DNA of 64,000 nucleotides, taken from Fennellomyces sp. T-0311. Its lineage: Eukaryota > Mucoromycota > Mucoromycetes > Mucorales > Lichtheimiaceae. The notes beneath the pieces are model-generated. The model was given only the letters and a program-made list of their open reading frames with translations. It ran no database searches and was not told the DNA's origin. The stretch's first letter is position 1; each line of letters starts with the position of its first letter. Below, piece by piece: positions 56,485 through 64,000 of the stretch. A program made the translations under genes and the position numbers. The DNA is taken from positions 390,025 to 454,024 of the forward strand of contig JALLLT010000036.1 of NCBI GenBank assembly GCA_025266875.1, given 5' to 3'.

Positions 56485-56858
56485 GGTGAACCATATGTAC
56501 GTTCATATTTCTGTTGATTTGTAGGAAACTCAAACGCGTTCGATTTCTGATTACTGTGTTACTGAATTCTCGTACGTCAATTTGCCATGTCACGTCTGAA
56601 CATCATTTGGCTGAATTCTTAAAGTTCCATTTGGCATGTCGATTATTGCTTTGTTGAATTCTCACGGTCTGATTTGCCATGTCACATTTAATTATAGCTT
56701 CATTGAATTCTCGCGGGTCGATTTGTAATGTCAAGTCAACGTCTTCAAAACAGGCGAGTGGTATAAGGGGGGGGTGTGTCTAAGTACAGAATTGACTGTC
56801 TACGTCACAAGTGAAGAGGGGGGCGCCAGAGGGGGGGGGGTGCATTTAGCCGTTCCCC
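56485..56858. repeat. MULE right terminal inverted repeat
   Basis: Inverted partner of 50995-51367, ending ATTTAGCCGTTCCCC. It ends about 180 bp upstream of the STT3 start codon. Confidence 0.88.
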
Positions 56859-57035
56859 GCATATTAGTATTCGCATGAAAACACCAATCCAATGAGATTG
56901 CTGCACATGGACAGCTACGCGTGTTTGATATCCCGCCGAAATTGGGCTCGTTTTTGCAGGCACGCTGCAAGTCCTTTTCTTTTTAATCGCCCAACCGATC
57001 TTGTACAGCACAAACCATTTACAAAATCATAAACC

Positions 57036-59484
57036 ATGGTTTCGCTGGAAGTCAGCAGCCAGAAAACACTATTAAAGACGGCCATTCTCGGCCTCATTGC
57101 TGCTGCTGCTTTTTCATCACGTCTCTTCAGTATAGTCCGCTACGAATCTGTCATTCACGAGTTCGACCCATGGTATATATATCATTTAAAGAAGAAAAAT
57201 AATGTACTTATTGGTGGTCTAGGTTCAACTACCGTGCAACACGCATGCTTGTCAAGGATGGCTTTTATGACTTTTGGAACTGGTTTGACGATCGGTCGTG
57301 GTATCCACTGGGTCGCGTTGTTGGTGGCACAGTGTATCCAGGCATTATGGTTACTTCGGCAATCATTCACAATATCCTCCATTATCTCAACTTTCAAGTC
57401 GACATTCGCAACGTATGTGTGTTGCTGGCGCCCATCTTTTCCGGTGCTACTGCCGTCGCCACTTACCTATTGACTTCGGAGCTCAAGGACTCATCCGCGG
57501 GCTTACTTGCTGCAGCCTTTATTGGCATTGCTCCAGGCTATATTTCGCGTTCGGTGGCCGGATCCTACGATAACGAAGGCATTGCCATCTTTCTGCTCAT
57601 GTTTACATTTTTTTTATGGATCAAGGCACTGAAGCTCGGCTCAGCCCTTTACGCTGCGTTCTGCGCATTCTTTTACTTTTACATGGTGGCTGCATGGGGT
57701 GGATACGTGTTCATTATCAACCTGATCCCGCTTCACGTCTTTGTGCTCATGCTAATGGGCCGTTTCTCAAGTCGCGTCTATGTCGCTTACTCGACCTTTT
57801 ACGCACTTGGAACCTTGATGTCGATGCAGATTCCCTTTGTCGGATTCCAGCCCACTCGTACTTCCGAGCATATGGCTGCCTTGGGTGAGTTGTTTTCTCT
57901 CGTCCCGCTTCCAGTAGTAGCAGTAGTAATGTTCATCGTTCATATTGCTAGGCATCTTTGGCTTGTGCCAGATTATGGGATTTGTCGAGTTATTGCGTAG
58001 CCATCTTCAGGCCAAGCAGTTCCAGACACTGTTGCGCGCTTTTGTGTTTGTCACCTTTATCGTTGGATTCGCGGCACTTGTTGGTCTGACACTGAAGGGA
58101 TACATTGCACCATGGACTGGCCGTTTCTATTCATTGTGGGACACCGGTTACGCCAAGATCCACATTCCTATCATTGCGTCTGTTTCCGAGCATCAGCCTA
58201 CCGCTTGGCCTTCATTCTTCTTTGATTTGGAAATGTTGATCTTCTTGTTCCCCGCGGGCATCTATCTATGCTTCCAGCAGTTGCGCGACGAACATGTGTT
58301 TGTCATTGTATACGGTATCTTTGCGTCCTACTTTGCCGGTGTCATGGTGCGCTTGATGCTTACATTGACACCTGTCGTCTGCATTTGCTCCGGTATTGCT
58401 GTTTCGACCTTGCTGGACACGTATCTCGACTTTAAGCAGGCACCCGCTTTGACCACGCCATCATCATCATCATCTTCAGCAGCCAATGTGTCGGAAAAGA
58501 AGAAGGGTAAACAGGCCATCAAGGAGAAATCGAGCGAGGAAAAGAAATCGTATTTCGGTATCCATAGCACCGACTCTCGCGCACTCGTCGTTACCAGCTT
58601 TGTTTTCTTCTTGATTGTGTTCGTGTGGCACTGCACATGGGTCACGTCGAACGCTTATTCCAGTCCATCCATCGTCCTTGCTTCGCGAAATCCAGATGGA
58701 TCCCAACACATTATCGACGATTTCCGTGAGGCTTATTACTGGCTGCGTCGCAACACCAAGGAGGATGCCAAGATCATGTCTTGGTGGGATTACGGTTATC
58801 AGATCGCTGGTATGGCTGATCGCCCCACGCTCGTCGATAACAATACCTGGAACAACACACATATTGCCACGGTCGGACGCGCCATGTCGTCCAACGAGGA
58901 GGATGCGTATGAGATTATGCAGAAGCACGATGTCGATTATGTTTTGGTGATCTTTGGAGGCCTTCTCGGTTATTCGGGCGATGACATCAACAAGTACCTG
59001 TGGATGATCCGTATTGCTGAAGGTAACGGCTGCCAGCGCGCGTGCGCTCGCCTTCATCGATAGATAGGCACTGACAGTGAATGTACAAATAGGAGTGTGG
59101 CCTGACAAGATCAAGGAAAGCAATTATTTTACATCAAGCGGCGAGTACCGCGTAGACGACCAAGCATCGCAGACCATGAAGGATTCGCTGATGTACAAGA
59201 TGAGCTACTATCGGTTCAACGAGTTGTTCGGAGGCCAGCAGCCGATGGACCGCGTACGGCAACAAAGATTGCCGATTCAAGGGCCAGAGCTGTCAGTGTT
59301 GGATGAGGCGTACACATCCGAGAACTGGATTGTGCGTATCTACAAGGTCAAAAAGTCCGACAACCTTGGGCGCTCGCATAAGGCTGCCCAGGCCTTCGAG
59401 ACTGGCAAAAAGAAGAGAAAGCCAGCAAGAAGTAAAAAGAGCAAAGAGCGAAGACGGCGAGCGGCGATGGACGATGTGGACTAA
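57036..59484 (+). CDS. STT3: Oligosaccharyltransferase catalytic subunit STT3
   Basis: Four exons, 57036-57172, 57223-57884, 57952-59022 and 59093-59484, 753 residues. The N-terminal membrane half has the first acidic motif F-D-P-W-F-N-Y-R (residues 43-50) and [10 protein letters not shown] after a long hydrophobic run. About a dozen transmembrane helices follow. The lumenal half carries W-W-D-Y-G (residues 544-548), the diagnostic acceptor-peptide-binding motif, then [12 protein letters not shown]3 transfers the lipid-linked glycan to Asn in N-x-S/T sequons in the ER lumen. A Ser-rich and Lys-rich insert (residues about 440-475) precedes the last membrane helix. The C-terminus is very basic ([12 protein letters not shown]). 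The start is the first ATG. The MULE terminus lies about 180 bp upstream, so much of the native promoter may be transposon sequence. Confidence 0.96.
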
Positions 59485-59552
59485 GTTCTAAAAATAAAAT
59501 AAAATTTGACGTCGCATAAAAGTTTCCTCTTTTTTTTTCAACTCGAGCTGAA

Positions 59553-60947
59553 ATGGAACCGCAAGACATTGAAGTATGTGATTGATTGGTCTGCAGTGCA
59601 AAGACGTTAAGCAATGCGCGTTTTTTCTGTTTTGTCTGCATAAAAATAAAAAGGGGAACGATTACCTGATTGATCTCTGTAGCTTACGTCGCCACCTACC
59701 GATGGCATCTCTGGGCTGTCCTTTTGTCCCGTAGCTGATTACTTGGCGGTGTCGTCGTGGGATGGACAGGTAAGGCATCGACAGCAATCGGGGGATGCTG
59801 ACTGACGCGGGACGACAGATCAGGATATACGAAGTGCAACCAAGTGGCAACACGGTCCCTAAAACATCCTATGCGCATGACGGACCTGCACTGTGTGTCG
59901 GGTGGAGCAAGGTAAAAAAAAAAATAAGCAATCAATTGTGCTAAAATATGGACCACGGCTTAAACGCAGTACAGGATGGCAGCAAGGTGGTGTCGGGTGG
60001 CGGTGACAAGACAGTGCGCATGACAGATATGAATACGGGCCAGACCACGCAGGTCGCTGAGCATGCCGAACCGGTGAAAGCCGTCAAGTTTCTTGACAAC
60101 AATCCCAGTATCATGGCAACGGGCAGCTGGGACAAGACGATCAAATACTGGGACCTGCGATCGCCGCAGCCCGTCAGCACCGCACAGTTGCCCGAACGGC
60201 TCTACTCCATGGACACGAAAAACAATCTTCTGGTGGCCGCCACGGCTGATCGCCATATCCTGCTGTATGATCTGAACAACCCCACAACCGTCTTCAAGGT
60301 ACACGCTTCATGCAAGTGCTAGGTGAGACGCGGTACTAAAAAGGAAAATGTGATTGCAGCAAGCGCCGTCTCCCCTCAAGTGGCAGACACGTGTCGTATC
60401 GTGTTTTATTGATGGTAAGGGATGCGCGATCGGCTCCATCGAAGGCCGTGTTGGCATCCAGTATGTCCAGGAAGCAGACGCATCGTAAGTACTGTACATC
60501 CGCGCACGAGTGATGGGACTAAACGCCTCTGCAGCCGGAGCTTCTCGTTCAAATGCCATCGCGACGAACAAAAGAATGTGTTTGCGGTGAATGATATATC
60601 GTTCCATCCCATCCACGGCACTTTTTCCACGGCGGGAGCAGACGGCACCTTTAGTTTCTGGGACAAAGACTCGAAACAGCGGATCAAGACATTCCCGAAA
60701 AAGAACGGCACAATCTCATCCACGGCATTCAGCAGAAACGGGGCCATCTTTGCTTATGCGGTGAGCTATGACTGGACCAAGGTAAAAGGGAAAAAAAAAG
60801 CAGTTGGCAGAGTAAAAGGCTTGTTAACCCACATGTATGAAAAATCCCCCGAAGGGATACAAGTTCGCAGCACCCAACGAGCAACACAAGATCTACTTGC
60901 ATGCCACAAGAGAGGATGAAGTCAAACCGCGCGTCGGCAAACGTTAA
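59553..60947 (+). CDS. RAE1: mRNA export factor Rae1/Gle2 (WD40 protein)
   Basis: Seven exons, 59553-59573, 59683-59769, 59819-59911, 59975-60298, 60360-60484, 60535-60781 and 60855-60947, 329 residues. The sequence follows the Rae1 seven-blade propeller: P-P-T-D-G-I-S-G-L-S-F, D-Y-L-A-V-S-S-W-D, I-R-I-Y-E-V, G-P-A-L-C-V-G-W, D-G-S-K-V-V-S-G-G-G-D-K-T-V-R, M-A-T-G-S-W-D-K-T-I-K-Y-W-D, F-S-F-K-C-H-R and V-N-D-I-S-F-H-P. It ends G-Y-K-F-A-A-P with a basic tail. Rae1 binds the GLEBS motif of a nucleoporin (Nup98/Nup116) and supports mRNA export and spindle function. The short 21-nt first exon (M-E-P-Q-D-I-E) is joined with GTATGT and TGTAG; an alternative upstream start was not seen. Same strand as STT3 with only about 70 bp between, so the spacer must hold both terminator and promoter. 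Confidence 0.94.
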
Positions 60948-61099
60948 GCGTGTTCGTGCGTGGCAATGAATAAAGAAAATGTTGGTAGCAAACGGATCAT
61001 TGATTGCTGGAGTTGGAATCAAAACAGAGCTGCGGGGTTTTGGAAACGGAGGATGCAAATGGGGAAGGGGCAGAGGGGGAGAGGAGGGCTTTTGCAAGA

Positions 61100-61200
61100 G
61101 GGAGCATGCAAAGTGGGGTTTTTTTTTTGGAGAAAAAAAAAAGGCAAGAAAATAACTGCAGCCAATGTTGGCGGCAAAAAAAAAGAGTGAGTAAGAGTGG
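61100..61200. repeat. Homopolymer-rich stretch
   Basis: G/T run, then A-runs, between RAE1 and the LEA2-like gene. Low complexity; translations on both strands are artefacts of this bias. Confidence 0.6.
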
Positions 61201-61588
61201 AGCGACGGATAAAGAAGCCGAGCATACACTCAAGTTAATGAGCAAGAAGCGACAGGAGGGGCGCAGGAGGCATTTTTTTTTCTGTCTCCATTATCGTACA
61301 TTAATATCGTTCCTTTTCTTTCTCTCGTCTCTTCTCTTTCTTCTTTGTTGAATGAGGCCAAGCAATTTATATGCGCCCACCACCACCACTGTCTGATCCG
61401 ACCGCATCGTTCCGCGACGACCCCTACCGCTGTCGTCGATCGTCGCACACTCGCCAAGGTTGGAAGCAGGTTCGCATCATTCAAGTCCACTAAAGACCAA
61501 CTCGTTTTTATTGTTGTGCACAAAAAAAGCTAGTAATGCCAACCCAGTGGAGGAGGAATCAGCCATATCCGATACAGTGACCGTGGCC

Positions 61589-62508
61589 ATGGATGAGCCA
61601 GGCCGCACCCATTCGTATCTACCCTACAGCAACCATCCGCCCAACATCCAGAAAGCGAACGGCCATGGTCTGTATGTGGAAGACGACGACGACCGGCCCG
61701 CCAACAGTCTGATGACCACGCATCATCGCATGCTCCCGCCCAACAGCGCATCGAGTCAGCACCTGGGTAGCTTTATCACCGAGCCCACCGTGCTCAACGA
61801 GGAATCCATGATAAACAACAAGCACCTCGCCGGCTCACTCACCGATTTGCGCAGGTTCAACAATCGACGGCATCGTCAACGGAAAGGATTCCTGCGTCCA
61901 GTGCTTCTTGTTGCGTTTACAATTTTGTTGCTCCTTGGACTGGCATTCTTCTTTTGCTGGCCTCGCACACCAAAGATTCGTCTGGCTTCCCAAGGTGCTG
62001 CAGGCCGCACTCGACGTCCAGACGATCAGACCGACTGGGGCAATGACCCGCAACACCCGTGGCTCAAAACGTCATGGATCGTTAACGTTACACTTGACAA
62101 CCATGACAACTTCATTCCGACCCACGTGAACACGCTCGAATTAATCATGGCCGATCAGCTCACCCAGCAGCCGTTCGCACGGTCAACCATCAGCGGCCTG
62201 AAGCTGCTGCCACGGACGGAAACGCTGCTCAACATGCTCTTTGATGTCGAATACGAAACGCCGTCGGTCAAGGACCCCACCTTCGAACACTTGTACAATG
62301 CGTGCGGGCCGCAAAAAATCAGCGCTTTGGCACCGCCGGCTCTTAATATCACGCTGCAGGTAAATTGTTCTGTTTAATAATAAAATAGCCTTCTTTGGGA
62401 TGTTAAGGATCTTGCTAGGCAACGTTTGAGATACCGGGGATCGCATGGAAACCGATGGTGTATCTGGACGCACCCTTGCCCAATGGCTTTCGCTGCCCCA
62501 ATAACTGA
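61589..62508 (+). CDS. LEA2-like single-pass membrane protein
   Basis: Two exons, 61589-62359 and 62419-62508, 286 residues from the first ATG in the open frame. The frame is open back to about 61460, so an upstream exon is possible. The N-terminal cytosolic part (about 100 residues) contains Y-L-P-Y and N-N-K-H-L-A-G-S-L-T-D-L motifs and a basic R-R-H-R-Q-R-K stretch before one transmembrane helix (V-L-L-V-A-F-T-I-L-L-L-L-G-L-A-F-F-F). The outer domain contains S-W-I-V-N-V-T-L-D-N-H-D-N and T-H-V-N-T-L-E-L, the beta-strand pattern of LEA14/WHy-type domains in fungal membrane proteins. It ends N-G-F-R-C-P-N-N. Function unknown; membrane or vacuole placement is inference. Confidence 0.72.
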
Positions 62509-62673
62509 CATGAGCTCCTTGCTTCTGGTGCTGCTTTTTAATTTCGACCAAATTTATAAAGTTAGGTCAAAGCGCACACCATTTAATCATCCTTTTCTCT
62601 TTTGATACCGTATGCCTTGTCCACTCATTTAATAACATTCACCTTTCTCCCGTGGCAAGGTCTCTTCCCCATC

Positions 62674-63484
62674 ATGACTCTGATAAAATCATTCCTTCCG
62701 CTCGTTATCGCAATCATCGTGTATCACCTTGGCTTTCTGGATGGTAAACACCCACTCTCGCTCGTTTATGGCTTGACGAACCGCAAAGTATTAAGCAACA
62801 ATAGGTGTCGACACTTTTACTCGCCTGCTGGACTCGCTTGTGATCGCCGTCATCATTGTAGCATCCGCCGATCGACTCTTTGAATCCATACGCCAAGCCG
62901 TTTTCCCCCAGTCAGAGGTCATTCTTACCCCTGAAAAACCTCCCAACGCAGCAACGCCCATCCATCATGACAACGCGATCACCGACCAAAGTACCGCATC
63001 AGCCGAGAAAAATGACATTGTCGCGCCGAATGAACCTGTCGCGCCGAATGAGATTGTCGCACCAACTCGTCAGCTCATGTCACCTATAGCAACCCACCTT
63101 ACCTATGAAGAAAGTGACAACGTGAGTGCACTCATGCTTTCACCACGACCCACCATGTCTTTTTCGACGCCGTTGCGACGCCACACAATGGATGAATGGA
63201 TGCCTCCGACTCCACAACTCTCGCCGTCACTGTCGATGAGCTCGACAAACTCAACCAAAGAGCCTGACTTGATCCGATTACGAAGGTCGTCGCGTGTAGA
63301 AGAGATGATCAAACAGTTCGACCGGCCCAAGCGTGCTTCTTATCGCCGTTACTCCATCGGGGGCATGGCTGAGCCACCAAAGCCTTTAATACGTACGCGT
63401 ACCTTCGGCTTCAAACCCATAATTGGAGTATGGGAAAAGAGAATTGAGTTGGAGGAAAAAACTCGTGAAATGATGCAAACATAA
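62674..63484 (+). CDS. Small membrane protein, unknown function
   Basis: Two exons, 62674-62743 and 62805-63484 (GTAAAC to AATAG), 249 residues. Exon 1 encodes a hydrophobic helix (L-P-L-V-I-A-I-I-V-Y-H-L-G-F-L). A second one follows the junction (L-V-I-A-V-I-I-V-A-S-A). The rest is polar, with a V-A-P-N-E near-repeat, Ser/Pro-rich stretches and a basic region near the end (R-P-K-R-A-S-Y-R-R-Y-S-I-G-G, then F-G-F-K-P-I-I-G-V-W-E-K-R-I-E-L-E-E-K). The basic part has several S-x-x-R-R-like sites that could be phosphorylated. I do not recognise the family. It lies 165 bp after the LEA2-like gene on the same strand. Confidence 0.68.
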
Positions 63485-64000
63485 CAACTCTGACGCAATG
63501 ATACCACGAGTTTTTGGCCGTAGTCTGTGTTTTTTTAAAGAGTAAAAAAGAGGATTTTGAACCTACTCATTGAATGAATTAAGTAATATTTTGTTTAGCC
63601 ACCGTCGTCATCCAGAAGGAGGTCAAGCGTCATCAATTGGGGAGCGTGCTCGGATGTGCTTGTCAGGAGGAGGGGAAATCTGTCGTAGGGAGCCTGTCTT
63701 TTATCGGGGGAGGCTTTGTATAATAAGAGCAGCGCTATCCGTTCTCTCGGATGTATGTTCAAGTGGCATATAGGGAGCACACCAAGCAACCAAAGGGGAT
63801 TAGGACGGAGGATTGCGAGCGGAAATATCAATCGAGTGCCAAAGAGAGAGCAAGAGAGTATGTAAAAATATGTGTACCGTCTAACCTCGGGAGACACCAA
63901 ATAAGTTTTTGACGCAACAATAGTCTTAAGTTTTAACTAGGAGTCAAGAGGAGAAGGAATGTGTAGAGGGGGGATGGTATATTCATTATGGGACAAGTTA
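63485..64000. other. Right-edge spacer
   Basis: No gene recognised. A minus-strand open frame (63595-63900) has no motif and overlaps likely 3' UTR sequence. Confidence 0.35.

Larger units (their letters stand above)
50995..56858 (-). mobile_element. MULE transposon with about 373-bp terminal inverted repeats
   Basis: The left arm 50995-51367 and right arm 56485-56858 are inverted copies differing at only a few bases. They start GGGAACGGCTAAATGCACCC and contain C-runs. Each arm has four degenerate units around GAATTC, spaced about 49, 43 and 49 bp (at 51142, 51191, 51234 and 51283 in the left arm). Such sub-terminal arrays are likely transposase binding sites. The element carries one intact transposase gene on the minus strand and is interrupted by a Tc1/mariner-like element (51479-53338); without that insertion it would be about 4 kb. 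No 8-11 bp target duplication is visible, because the left side abuts the 903-bp inverted-repeat unit. A decayed relative lies at 9004-10345. Confidence 0.88.

Noticed and set aside
60960..61351. Small plus- and minus-strand frames between RAE1 and the LEA2-like gene
   Set aside because: Driven by homopolymer runs; frames on both strands have equally low complexity.
1..64000. CRISPR arrays, rRNA and tRNA genes
   Set aside because: No regular direct-repeat/spacer array, no rRNA-like block and no convincing A-box/B-box cloverleaf was found by eye. A tRNA scan would be needed to exclude tRNAs fully.

Overview
The window is nuclear DNA of a filamentous fungus, most likely an early-diverging Mucoromycota lineage (Mucorales-like). 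The reasons are short GT-AG introns (many of roughly 50-70 nt), moderate GC in genes set in AT-rich spacers, an expanded family of PD-(D/E)XK-like proteins, F-box/LRR genes, a chromodomain Ty3 relic and a Fanzor gene. The genus cannot be read from the sequence. No rRNA, tRNA or CRISPR array was recognised.

Host genes lie in four islands. (1) 1-1.7 kb: the 5' part of a CBS-domain protein gene running off the left edge. (2) 16.3-21.2 kb: an intronless mitochondrial PPR protein, convergent with a five-exon RhoGAP. (3) 27.5-40.8 kb: a small unknown gene divergent from a Fanzor (eukaryotic TnpB-like) nuclease gene, then COP9 signalosome subunit 7 and two F-box/LRR-type genes. (4) 57.0-63.5 kb: STT3 (oligosaccharyltransferase catalytic subunit), RAE1/GLE2 (mRNA export), a LEA2-like membrane protein and a second small membrane protein, all on the plus strand.

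The rest is mobile-element territory. From 4.4 to 13.8 kb there are relics of a Ty3/gypsy chromovirus, a MULE, a LINE and a Crypton, with one member of the PD-(D/E)XK-like family among them. From 21 to 27.5 kb and 41 to 49 kb there are decayed coding fragments, a foldback repeat family, a tandem duplication and a Tc1/mariner relic. From 49.4 to 56.9 kb there is a young composite: a PD-(D/E)XK-like gene whose first exon lies inside a 903-bp unit bounded by perfect 102-bp inverted repeats, directly abutting a 5.9-kb MULE. The MULE has about 373-bp near-identical terminal repeats and an intact 917-aa transposase with a C-terminal OTU protease domain, and it is itself split by an intact 1.86-kb Tc1/mariner-like element. 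It ends only about 180 bp upstream of STT3.

The most interesting items are the Fanzor gene, with an apparent single-base frameshift between its RuvC core and zinc finger, the MULE-OTU fusion, the inverted-repeat-bounded chimeric gene, and the three copies of the PD-(D/E)XK-like family in different states of decay. Exon boundaries were chosen by eye from splice consensus and reading-frame continuity; for the genes given as exact joins the exon lengths sum to whole codons.
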